Assembly: GCA_020848745.1 (NCBI GenBank)
Contig: JADLHM010000057.1
Span: 1-64,000 of the forward strand
Length of the DNA stretch: 64,000 nucleotides
Origin: Deltaproteobacteria bacterium
Lineage (GTDB): Bacteria > Desulfobacterota > Binatia > UTPRO1
Reading direction: 5' to 3'
Shown: positions 25,402-35,266 of the stretch, piece after piece
Position numbering within the stretch: position 1 is the first letter of the stretch
How the letters are laid out: each line of letters opens with the position of its first letter
Made by a program: the position numbers and the translations under genes
The notes under the pieces: model-generated
Databases searched by the model: none
The model's input: the letters and a program-made list of their open reading frames with translations, nothing else
What the model was told of the DNA's origin: nothing

Positions 25402-27519
25402 ATGTCCGAAATCGTCCCGCCGCTCTTTCGCGAGCTCCGCGAGCTCGCCGACAACTACTGGTGGAGCTGGCAGCTCGATGGTCCCGAGGTCTTCCGCGAC
25501 ATCTCGCGCAGCCTGTGGGAAACCTGCGGACACAATCCGAAGAAGCTGCTCGACGAGACGATCGCGACCCGCCGCACCGAGCTCGACATCGACCCGCACT
25601 ACCGCACCCGGGCGCAGGACCTGGTCACGCGCTTCCGCGCCGCCACCCAGCCGCCGCGCGAGGCGCTCCCCGGGATCGACCCGCGCCTGAGCGCCGAGCG
25701 CCCGATCGCGTACTTCTCGGCGGAGTTCGCGATCCACGAGTCGCTGCCGATCTACGCAGGCGGCCTCGGCGTGCTCGCGGGCGATCATCTGAAGTCGGCC
25801 TCCGACGTCGGCCTGCCGCTGGTCGGCGTCGGGCTGCTGTACCGCCAGGGCTACTTCCTCCAGGACATGGACCGCTCCAACTGGCAGCGCGAGCGCTACG
25901 TCGACCTCGATGTCCCGTCCCTGCCGATCGAGCGCGTCACGTCCCCCGACGGCCGCCCGCTCTCGGTCACCGTGATCATCCATCGCCGTCCCGTGCACGT
26001 CAGCATCTGGCGCGTGCGCGTCGGCCGGGTTCCCCTCTACCTCCTCGACACCAACCGCGACGACAACGAGGAGCGCGACCGCTGGATCACCGGCCACCTC
26101 TATGGCGGCAACCAGGACACGCGCCTCGTGCAGGAGCTGACCCTCGGCTTCGGCGGAGTGCGCGCGCTGCGGGCGATCGGGCTCAAGCCGAGCGTGTTCC
26201 ACATGAACGAGGGCCATTCGGCGTTTCTCACGCTCGAGCTGCTGCGCGAGGAGCTCGCGCAGGGCACGCCGCTCGTCGAGGCGAAGACGCACGTGAAAGC
26301 GCAGTGCGTCTTCACGACCCACACGCCGGTCACCGCGGGCCACGACGTCTTCGGCGTCGAGTTCATGGACACCCACCTCGCCGCCTACTGGAACGAGCTC
26401 GGACTCACTCGCGACCAGTTCCTCGCCTTCGGGCGGCGCCGGCCGGACGATCACTGGGAGCCCTTCGGGATGACGCCGCTCGCGATGCGCTTCGCGCGCT
26501 CGGTGAACGGCGTGAGCCGCAAGCACGGCGAGGTGTGCCGCGAGATGTTCCGCGACTTCACCCCCGAGCGCGAGCCCGCCGCGGTCCCGATCCGCCACGT
26601 GACGAACGGCATCCACGTCCCGACCTGGGCCGCGCCCGTCGCGCGCTCGCTCCTCGCGCACCATCTCGGACCGGGGTGGGAAGCGCGCCTCGGGGACTCC
26701 CGCACGATCGCGCGCGTCGACGACATCCCGGACGCCGAGCTGTGGGAGATGCGCAACCAGCTGCGCCGCTATCTCGTCGCCGCCGTCCGGGCGCGCGCCC
26801 ACGAGAGCCGCACCCGCAACGGCGAGGACGAGGATTTCATCGCCGCCGCCGACCACCTGCTCGACCCCGACGTCCTGACGATCGGCTTCGCGCGCCGCAT
26901 GGCGACCTACAAGCGGATGAGCCTCATCATCCACGACCAGGATCGCACCGCGCGGCTGCTCACCAACGACGAGCGCCCCGTCCAGTTCGTGCTCGCCGGC
27001 AAGGCGCATCCCTTCGACAACGAGGCCAAGCGCAACTTCCAGGAGCTCGCGCGCTGGAAGCGGCCGATCGAGCACCTCGGGCGCATCGTGTACCTCGAGA
27101 ACTACGACGTCTCGCTCGCGCGCTTCCTCGTCCAGGGCTGCGACGTGTGGCTGAACCTGCCGCGCCGGCCGCTCGAAGCGAGCGGCACGAGCGGCCAGAA
27201 GGTGATCGCCAACGGCGGCCTGAATTGCAGCATCCTCGACGGCTGGTGGTGCGAAGGCTTCGCGAACGACAACGGCTGGGCGATCGGCGCCGAGCTCGAC
27301 GACGGCGACCCCGAAGCGCAGGACGACGCCGATGCCGAGGCCCTCTACCGCGTGCTCGAGGACGAGGTCGTCCCGCTCTTCTACGAACGCGACGAACGCG
27401 GCATCCCGCTCGGCTGGCTGGCGCGGGTGCGCGCGTCGATGCGCTCGCTGCTGCCGATGTTCAACACCGACCGCATGGTGCTCGAATACGCCCGCGAGGT
27501 GTACGGTCCGCCCGCCTGA
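25402..27519 (+). CDS. glgP: Alpha-glucan (glycogen) phosphorylase
   Basis: A 705-residue GT35 enzyme of the shorter TIGR02094-like branch, releasing glucose-1-phosphate from alpha-1,4-glucans in the cytosol. N-terminal LADNYWWSW is the branch signature; then YFSAEFAIHESLPIYAGGLG (inhibitor/active-site loop), FHMNEGHSAF, FTTHTPVTAGHD, VTNGIHVPTW and GFARRMATYKR. PLP-binding Lys600 lies in EASGTSGQKVIANGGLN. No other glycogen genes are adjacent; the only partner is the upstream PDZ/TM protein. Confidence 0.93.
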   Translation: MSEIVPPLFRELRELADNYWWSWQLDGPEVFRDISRSLWETCGHNPKKLLDETIATRRTELDIDPHYRTRAQDLVTRFRAATQPPREALPGIDPRLSAERPIAYFSAEFAIHESLPIYAGGLGVLAGDHLKSASDVGLPLVGVGLLYRQGYFLQDMDRSNWQRERYVDLDVPSLPIERVTSPDGRPLSVTVIIHRRPVHVSIWRVRVGRVPLYLLDTNRDDNEERDRWITGHLYGGNQDTRLVQELTLGFGGVRALRAIGLKPSVFHMNEGHSAFLTLELLREELAQGTPLVEAKTHVKAQCVFTTHTPVTAGHDVFGVEFMDTHLAAYWNELGLTRDQFLAFGRRRPDDHWEPFGMTPLAMRFARSVNGVSRKHGEVCREMFRDFTPEREPAAVPIRHVTNGIHVPTWAAPVARSLLAHHLGPGWEARLGDSRTIARVDDIPDAELWEMRNQLRRYLVAAVRARAHESRTRNGEDEDFIAAADHLLDPDVLTIGFARRMATYKRMSLIIHDQDRTARLLTNDERPVQFVLAGKAHPFDNEAKRNFQELARWKRPIEHLGRIVYLENYDVSLARFLVQGCDVWLNLPRRPLEASGTSGQKVIANGGLNCSILDGWWCEGFANDNGWAIGAELDDGDPEAQDDADAEALYRVLEDEVVPLFYERDERGIPLGWLARVRASMRSLLPMFNTDRMVLEYAREVYGPPA

Positions 27520-27584
27520 GCCCTCGTCGCATTGCATGACAGGGCGCACGCGCTCTGACGACCGATTCCGCCGGCGGAAACACG

Positions 27585-27613
27585 TTGTACCGGAACGCTC
27601 CAGCCGCTAGACC
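27585..27613 (+). promoter_or_regulatory. Putative promoter of the exported sugar-dehydrogenase-like gene
   Basis: TTGTAC (27585-27590), 17-nt spacer, TAGACC (27608-27613). A start site near 27620 would give a leader of about 14 nt containing the GGGAGGATC Shine-Dalgarno. Confidence 0.35.
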
Positions 27614-27633
27614 TTCCGGCGGGAGGATCGTTC

Positions 27634-29466
27634 ATGCCGTGCCGTCTCCGTTCCCTCGCCCTGGGCATTGCCGCGCTCGCCGCGTCGACCGTCATCGCCG
27701 CCGACCATCCGATCGGCGGCGACTACCTGCTGTTGAAGGATCCTCCCGGCAAGCCGGAGAAGCGCTCGGTCAACTTCAAGGCGCTGAAGGATCTCGCGAT
27801 CGACCCCGGCCAGGCGGGCGACCCGCGGACGCTCGGCGCGACGATCGAGCTCAGCGGAGCGGGCGGCGGCGGCGCGACGGGACCGATCGCGCTCGCGCCG
27901 GGCTTCTGGAAGGGCCTCGGCAATCCTCCCGGCAGCAAGGGGTACAAGTACTTCGACAAGGCGCGCGCGACGGGCGTCAAGCAGGTGCTCTTCAAGCCCG
28001 GCAGCAAGGGCGGGCAGCTGCAAGTGACCGGCGGCGGCGCGGCCTGGCCGTACGCCGTCACGCAGATGCAGAGCGCGGTCGCGGTGCGGTTCCAGATCGG
28101 CGGCGAGACCTATTGCGGCAACTTCACCTCCTTCACCAAGAACGAGGCGGGGCGCGTGCAGGCGAAGAACGCCGTCGCGCCGGCGAACTGCACGCCGCCC
28201 GTCTGCGGCGACGGCCTCGCGGCGGGGACCGAGGAGTGCGACGATGGCGGCACGACACCCGGCGACGGGTGCTCGGCGAGCTGCCAGCTCGAGGACACGT
28301 CGGCGCTCTGCGCCGGCGTACCGGCCACCGGAGGCACCGCCATTCACTCCGTGCGCGTCGCCTCCGGACTCCAGGCGCCGGTCTTCGTGACCGCCCCGCC
28401 GCTCGACCCGAACCGCATCTTCGTGCTCGAGCAGGCCGGCCGCATCCGCGTCATCAAGAACGGCGTGCTCCTGCCGACGCCGTTCCTCGACATCGACGCG
28501 ATCGCCAACGGCGGTCCCGGCAGCGAGCAGGGCCTCCTCGGGCTCGCGTTCCATCCGAACTACGAGCAGAATGGCCGCTTCTTCGTGAGCTACACGCGCA
28601 GCGGCGGCGGCGCCGCCGGCCACAGCGAGGTCGCCGAGTACACGGTGAGCGGCAATCCCGACATCGCGAACGCGTCGGGCACCGTGATCGTGACCGGCGC
28701 CGACGATCCGTTCGGGAACCACAACGGCGGCATGATCGCGTTCGGACCGGACGGCTTCCTCTATTACGGAATGGGCGACAGCGGCGCGGGCGACGATCCG
28801 AACGACGCCGCGCAGGACGACGCCAGCTTCTTCGGCAAGATGTACCGCATCGACGTCGACGACCCGCCGGCGAACCCGCTCGACGACGTCTTCTCCAAGG
28901 GCCTGCGCAACCCGTGGCGCTTCAGTTTCGATCGCTTGAACGGCGACCTCTACATCGGCGACGTCGGTCAGAACGAATTCGAGGAGATCGACTACCAGGC
29001 GGCGCCGCTCGCGGCCGGTATCAACTGGGGCTGGGACTTCATCGAGGGCCGCCACTGCCACGCCGAAACCGGCGACCCGGCCTGCCCGCCGGGACCCGCT
29101 GGCATGACGGAGCCGGTGTTGGAGTACTGCCACAGCCTCGGCAACGACCCAGGAGTCTGCGGCAATCACGCCCTCGGCAACTCGGTGACGGGCGGCTACG
29201 TGTACCGCGGCTGCGCCATGTCGGGCATGCAGGGCGTGTACTTCTACGGAGACTTCAGCGGCTTCATCAACACCTTCCAGGGTGTGAGCGGGGGCGACGC
29301 GCAGAACGTCCAGAGCCGCACGAGCGATCTCGATCCCGCGACGGGCGGCTTCTCGATCGGCGGCGTCTCGTCGTTCGGCGAGGACGCGCGCGGCGAGATC
29401 TACATCGTCGACTACGGCTCGGGCAGCTTCGACGGAGAAGTCTTCAAGATCGTCCCCGGTCCGTAG
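27634..29466 (+). CDS. Exported glucose/sorbosone-dehydrogenase-like beta-propeller protein with Myxococcus-type Cys repeat
   Basis: A 610-residue secreted protein. A signal peptide (LALGIAALAASTVIAADHP) is followed by a beta-rich N-terminal domain (about 25-185), a Myxococcus-type Cys repeat (CGDGLAAGTEECDDG...GDGCSASC), and from about residue 225 a PQQ-type sugar-dehydrogenase propeller: GLQAPVFVTAPPLDPNRIFV, EQGLLGLAFHPNY, HNGGMIAFGPDGFLYYGMGD, LRNPWRFSFD, YIGDVGQNEFEEIDY, WGWDFIEG. Members oxidise sugars with PQQ or serve as carbohydrate-binding propellers. No cytochrome domain is attached. GGGAGGATC precedes the ATG. A 27-bp hairpin lies 21 bp after the stop. Confidence 0.85.
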   Translation: MPCRLRSLALGIAALAASTVIAADHPIGGDYLLLKDPPGKPEKRSVNFKALKDLAIDPGQAGDPRTLGATIELSGAGGGGATGPIALAPGFWKGLGNPPGSKGYKYFDKARATGVKQVLFKPGSKGGQLQVTGGGAAWPYAVTQMQSAVAVRFQIGGETYCGNFTSFTKNEAGRVQAKNAVAPANCTPPVCGDGLAAGTEECDDGGTTPGDGCSASCQLEDTSALCAGVPATGGTAIHSVRVASGLQAPVFVTAPPLDPNRIFVLEQAGRIRVIKNGVLLPTPFLDIDAIANGGPGSEQGLLGLAFHPNYEQNGRFFVSYTRSGGGAAGHSEVAEYTVSGNPDIANASGTVIVTGADDPFGNHNGGMIAFGPDGFLYYGMGDSGAGDDPNDAAQDDASFFGKMYRIDVDDPPANPLDDVFSKGLRNPWRFSFDRLNGDLYIGDVGQNEFEEIDYQAAPLAAGINWGWDFIEGRHCHAETGDPACPPGPAGMTEPVLEYCHSLGNDPGVCGNHALGNSVTGGYVYRGCAMSGMQGVYFYGDFSGFINTFQGVSGGDAQNVQSRTSDLDPATGGFSIGGVSSFGEDARGEIYIVDYGSGSFDGEVFKIVPGP

Positions 29467-29487
29467 CGTCGACGACGCGGTGATCCG

Positions 29488-29567
29488 CGGGGCGTGGACG
29501 GAGGGGCCCGCCGCCGCTCGAAGCAATAAGAGATCTCGCCGCGGCGGGCCCCTCCGTCCACGCCCCG
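29488..29567 (+). repeat. Long hairpin element, copy 1 (27-bp perfect stem, conserved 26-nt loop)
   Basis: 29488-29514 and 29541-29567 are perfect reverse complements. The 26-nt loop (29515-29540) carries GCTCGAAGCAATAAGAGATC followed by TCGC when read on +. It lies 21 bp downstream of the sugar-dehydrogenase-like stop codon and would form at that mRNA's 3' end. No T-run follows. Confidence 0.9.
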
Positions 29568-29718
29568 GGCAGCTGCGATCGCCCACGACCAGTGACCAGG
29601 CGACGCGCTCGCCGCCGTCACCGTGCGCCGCCCGAGCCGCCTCGGACTCCGGCTGAGAGTGACCGCATGCTCGGACCTGCGTGGCGACGCCTCTGTCATC
29701 GCGCAGTGTCGCCGCGAG

Positions 29719-29790
29719 GGCGGCGTGGGGCGCCGTCTCCCTGCGAGATCTCTTACTTCTTCGAGCCGGGAGGCGGCGCCCCACGCCGCC
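29719..29790 (-). repeat. Long hairpin element, copy 2 (23-bp stem with one G-U, same 26-nt loop)
   Basis: Arms 29719-29741 and 29768-29790 pair with a single T-G wobble. The 26-nt loop read on minus is GGCTCGAAGAAGTAAGAGAT followed by CTCGCA, identical to copy 1 at 22 of 26 positions, while the arms differ. It lies 34 bp beyond the ftsH stop, in the sense orientation of ftsH. The rest of the 29467-29824 gap holds no gene I can support. Confidence 0.88.
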
Positions 29791-29824
29791 ATGGCACCGG
29801 CGCCCCGTGCGAGATGATCAGCAG

Positions 29825-31780
<1,956 letters not shown>

Positions 31781-31853
31781 GCGGGGTCGAGTGTGCGCAC
31801 GCCGCGCGCCGGGCGCAAGGGGGCGGCGTACAGGGTCCGGGGACGCGCTCGGG

Positions 31854-32537
31854 TCAGCGCGAGCGCGCGGCCCCCCAACGGTCCCAATACGTCAAGGTCT
31901 CGACGGAAGCGCGCGCGACGGGGCCGAAGCGGCCTACCGGCCAGCCGATCGGCAGCAGGGCGACGGTCTCGATCTCGGCCGGGATGCCGAGCCGTTCCTT
32001 GATCGCATCCTCGTAGTGGAGGTGCAGCGTGGTGAGGGTCGCGCCGAGGCCGCACGCGCGGCACGCGAGGAGCACGTTCTGCACCGCGGGGAAGATCGAT
32101 GCGTAGAGCGCGGCGGGGCTCGGCGGCCGGCTCTCGGGATCGGGCGACAATTCCATCCGCCGCGGCGCCATGCACACGAGCAGCAGCACGGGCGCCTCGT
32201 GGAGGTGCTCGGCGAGATGGCTCGCGGCCGCGACCATCTTCATGCGCGCCGCCGCCGCCTCGGTCATCGGCACCGCCGCCGTCGCGGCGGCCTGCATGCT
32301 GGCGACGAGGTAGCGGTCCCAGCCGCGCTTGTAGCGCTCCTGGATGAAACGCTTCGTCTCCGCGTCGCGGACCACCAGGAAGCGCCACGGCTGCACGTTG
32401 CCACCGCTCGGCGCCCGCACCCCCGCATCGAGCACCTTCCAGATCAACTCGTCCGGCACCGGATCCGCCTTCAACCGCCGCATCGACCGCAGCGAGTACA
32501 TGATCTCGAACACACCCGGTTCTTGGTTCGCGCTCAT
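31854..32537 (-). CDS. Nitroreductase-family FMN protein
   Basis: A 227-residue oxidoreductase. It begins FEIMYSLRSMRRLKADPVPD, the FMN-phosphate-binding start of the family, followed by RAPSGGNVQPWRFLVVRD. The C-terminal half has SIFPAVQNVLLACRACGLGA and a LLPIGWP segment. Members reduce nitro groups, quinones or flavins with NAD(P)H; some are dehalogenases or take part in cofactor synthesis, so the substrate is open. It stands alone between ftsH and the metH operon, on the same strand as both. Confidence 0.87.
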   Translation of the reverse strand: MSANQEPGVFEIMYSLRSMRRLKADPVPDELIWKVLDAGVRAPSGGNVQPWRFLVVRDAETKRFIQERYKRGWDRYLVASMQAAATAAVPMTEAAAARMKMVAAASHLAEHLHEAPVLLLVCMAPRRMELSPDPESRPPSPAALYASIFPAVQNVLLACRACGLGATLTTLHLHYEDAIKERLGIPAEIETVALLPIGWPVGRFGPVARASVETLTYWDRWGAARSR

Positions 32538-32613
32538 CGGGAAACTCTTTCACGCTACGGCTGTACGTTGAGCAAGCGGTCGAGAAGGGCCGAGCAACGC
32601 AGCAGATCGGTCC

Positions 32614-33507
32614 TTATCGGCCGCTTGCGTCGAGCAGTTTCAACACGTCTCCGGTGAGGTCGAAGAGCTGCGCGCACCCGAGCGTGCCCCCGAGCAGCGC
32701 GCCGCTGCGCTTGCGCAGGAGCGCGTCCACCTTCTCCCCGACCATCGACCGCACCCGCGCCTGCGGCTCGTCGCAGAGGCCGAGATACGGCAAGCGCGAG
32801 GTCGTCGAGTCGGCGGCGACGATCGTGTCGGTCGCGAGGTCGATCTCGTAGTGGACGTCGAAGCCGTGCACGTCGTCGTGCATCGACGAGAAGAGATGCA
32901 GCCGCTCCCCCGTCCGGACCAGGCGCGCGAGCTTGCGGCGCACGAAGACGCGCTCGGCCCCGGCGGTCTGGCTGTAGAAGGCCGGCGGCAGTATCGGCAC
33001 GACCCGGCGGCTGGCGAGGAGCTTCCCGCCCTCGTCGCTGTACGTGAAGCACGAGTCCGAGAGGTCGGCCCAGCCGCTCATGTCGAGTTGCCGGCACGCG
33101 GCCGCGTCGTCGGGCGCGATCGCCGCGGTGACCGCCGCCGGTACCTTCGCCACCTGGCGCGCAAGCCGCGCGACCTCGAAGACCGCGTCGGCGACGAGCG
33201 CGGCGCCGGCATGCTCGCCCAGCACGTCGCCGAGCCGCCGCCCGAGCCCGGCGATCATGCGCACGCCCGCGAGGCGCGGCACCGCCGCGCACACCGCGGG
33301 CGCGAGCTCGCCGGCGAGCACCCGCACCTCGGCGGCGCGGATCTCGTAGCCGGGCGCGAGGGTGCACGTGGCGCGCAGCTCGATCCCGCCCGCGTCGTCC
33401 TCCAACCGGACCGTGTGCGTGAAGCACTCGCCCGGAGCGTCGTCCGACCAACCGACCATGCGGCGCTCGTAGCGACCGCGCGCGTCGAGAACGGCCGGCG
33501 GGTTCAT
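32614..33507 (-). CDS. DUF2889-like protein
   Basis: A 297-residue cytosolic protein. Late signatures (LGGTLGCAQLFDLTGDVLKLL, CRQLDMSGWADLSDSCFTYS) and the early RLEDDAGGIELRATCTL strand resemble the DUF2889 family, whose function is unknown. The ATG overlaps the stop of the aldonolactone-oxidase gene by four bases (ATGA), so it is translated from the metH-cytochrome-oxidase transcript. No signal peptide or membrane segment is seen, unlike the two preceding genes. Confidence 0.65.
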   Translation of the reverse strand: MNPPAVLDARGRYERRMVGWSDDAPGECFTHTVRLEDDAGGIELRATCTLAPGYEIRAAEVRVLAGELAPAVCAAVPRLAGVRMIAGLGRRLGDVLGEHAGAALVADAVFEVARLARQVAKVPAAVTAAIAPDDAAACRQLDMSGWADLSDSCFTYSDEGGKLLASRRVVPILPPAFYSQTAGAERVFVRRKLARLVRTGERLHLFSSMHDDVHGFDVHYEIDLATDTIVAADSTTSRLPYLGLCDEPQARVRSMVGEKVDALLRKRSGALLGGTLGCAQLFDLTGDVLKLLDASGR

Positions 33508-34895
33508 GCGCCGAACACCTCGCGGAGATAGCCGTTCAGCATGCGGCCGGCCGGGTCGACGCTCGCGCGCACGCGGCGGGCATCCTCGAACTTCGGATAG
33601 AGCGCCGCCAGGTCGGCGGCCTTCAAGGAGTGCATCTTCCCCCAGTGGGGCCGCCCGTCGTAGCGGCGGAGGATCGGCTCCACGAGGTCGAAGAAGAACC
33701 GGTGGTCGTCCTTGTAGTAGGCGTGCACCGCGATCGAGCCCGAGAGCCGGCCGTAGAACGGCGAGAGCCAGGCGTCGTCGGCCGCGATGACCCGCGCCTC
33801 GACCGGAAAGAACACGTCCGGACAGTGCGCCTCGATCGCGGCCACGACCTCGCGGAGCGCCAGCACCTGCACCTCGAACGGCACGTGGTACTCCATCTCG
33901 TTGAAGCGGATCGGCCGCTCGTTGGAGAGGAGCTTCCATCCCTCGTCGACGGCCTCCGTCGGGTGGATGCCGGCGGCGAGCACCTTCTGGGCGATCCCGC
34001 GCCGGACGGACGGTAGCCACGACGTCCAGTCGCGCAGGCGCTTCAGCTCCATGAGGATGCCGGCGTCCTCGTCGCGCCCGCGCGGCCGCACCGCCTCGGT
34101 CACCTCGTCGACGGTGATGGTGGCGGCGATGCCGGTGAACGGGACCGCGAAGAACTCGACGTTGCGGTGCTTGGCGACGAGGGCAGGCCACTCCTCGAGC
34201 ACGTCGGCGAGCGGGCGCGGCTCGACCCGCTTCTTCACGCGCGTGAGCGCCGCGTTCTGCAGCGTCACCTGGGTCAACACGCCGAAGGCCCCGAGTCCGA
34301 CGCGCGCGGCCTGGAAGAGCTCGGGGTTGCGGGTGGCGTCGCAGTCGACGAGCCCGCCGGCCGGCGTCGCGATCCGGAACGCGACCGCGTCGCCGTGCAG
34401 CGCCTTGTAGGCGCGTCCCGTGCCGTGCGTCGCGGTCGAGAGCGCGCCGGCGAGCGACTGCTTGTTGACGTCGGGGAGATTCGGCATCTCCTGCCCCAGC
34501 GCCGCGAGCGCCGACCCGAGATCGCCGAGACGCGTGCCGGCGCGCACCGTCGCCCGCAGACGTTGCGCGTCGTGCGCGACCACCCCGGTGAGCCCGTCGA
34601 GCGTGACGAGCGTCCCCTCGGTCGGCACGAGCGGCGTGAACGAGTGCCCCGCGCCGACCGGGCGAATCGGCGTCGGCGCCCTGCGGAGAAGCTCGGCGAC
34701 GGCTTCCTCGCTCGCCGGCGCGGACCGTTCGGCGGGATACGAGTGCAGGTGTCCCGACCAGTTGCGCCAGACGAGGTGTCCGGCCGCGTCCTGGACGGGC
34801 GGGCTCGGCGGCTCCGCCTCGCCGGCGCACCCCTGCAACGCGAGGCCCGCGCCCGCCGCGACGGCGCCCTTCAAGACGGTGCGGCGGGCGATCAT
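33504..34895 (-). CDS. Exported FAD-linked aldonolactone oxidase (L-gulonolactone/D-arabinonolactone oxidase family)
   Basis: A 463-residue flavoprotein. The N-terminus ARRTVLKGAVAAGAGLALQGC combines a twin-arginine-like motif with a lipobox (L-Q-G-C), so it is probably exported folded and lipid-anchored. The FAD-binding PCMH domain has RPVGAGHSFTPL and ATHGTGRAYKALHGD; the C-terminal ALO domain ends with RPHWGKMHSL, the HWGK signature of aldonolactone oxidases. It oxidises sugar lactones or related alcohols. The monoheme cytochrome encoded just upstream (ATGA overlap) is a plausible electron acceptor in place of O2. Confidence 0.87.
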   Translation of the reverse strand: MIARRTVLKGAVAAGAGLALQGCAGEAEPPSPPVQDAAGHLVWRNWSGHLHSYPAERSAPASEEAVAELLRRAPTPIRPVGAGHSFTPLVPTEGTLVTLDGLTGVVAHDAQRLRATVRAGTRLGDLGSALAALGQEMPNLPDVNKQSLAGALSTATHGTGRAYKALHGDAVAFRIATPAGGLVDCDATRNPELFQAARVGLGAFGVLTQVTLQNAALTRVKKRVEPRPLADVLEEWPALVAKHRNVEFFAVPFTGIAATITVDEVTEAVRPRGRDEDAGILMELKRLRDWTSWLPSVRRGIAQKVLAAGIHPTEAVDEGWKLLSNERPIRFNEMEYHVPFEVQVLALREVVAAIEAHCPDVFFPVEARVIAADDAWLSPFYGRLSGSIAVHAYYKDDHRFFFDLVEPILRRYDGRPHWGKMHSLKAADLAALYPKFEDARRVRASVDPAGRMLNGYLREVFGA

Positions 34896-35266
34896 GCCTG
34901 CTCGCGGCCGGCGAGGAACCGGATGAGGGCCTCGTAGTCCGCGGGCGTGCACGCGAAGCACTGACCGCCCGCCGGCATGCCGTTCAGGCCGCCGACCGTG
35001 CTCTGCACGAGCGCGGGCAGCCCCTTCGCCCAGCGCGCCTCCCACGCCGCGCGGTCGCCCGCGAGCGGCGCGCCGGTGTCCGCCACCGTGTGGCAGGCCT
35101 TGCACGACTGCGCGTAGAGCCCCGCGAGCCGCCCGTCCTTCGGCGCGAGCGTCTGCGCGCGCGCGAGCGCGTCGCCGCTCAGGTCCGCCAACGGCGCGCC
35201 TCCCGACTGACACCCCGCGACGACGCACGCGAGCGCCGTCGCCAGCACCGTTCGCCCCTCACGCAC
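34892..35266 (-). CDS. Monoheme cytochrome c (c5-like), probable lipoprotein
   Basis: A 124-residue exported cytochrome. Signal segment TVLATALACVVAGC ends in a lipobox (V-A-G-C). The heme site is C-K-A-C-H; the distal ligand Met is in LNGMPAGGQCFAC, with the extra Cys pair seen in c5-type cytochromes. It carries electrons in the periplasm, most likely from the co-translated lactone oxidase. The GTG start at 35266 lies inside the end of metH (8-base overlap), and its stop overlaps the oxidase ATG, so it sits in the middle of a coupled operon. Confidence 0.85.
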   Translation of the reverse strand: MREGRTVLATALACVVAGCQSGGAPLADLSGDALARAQTLAPKDGRLAGLYAQSCKACHTVADTGAPLAGDRAAWEARWAKGLPALVQSTVGGLNGMPAGGQCFACTPADYEALIRFLAGREQA

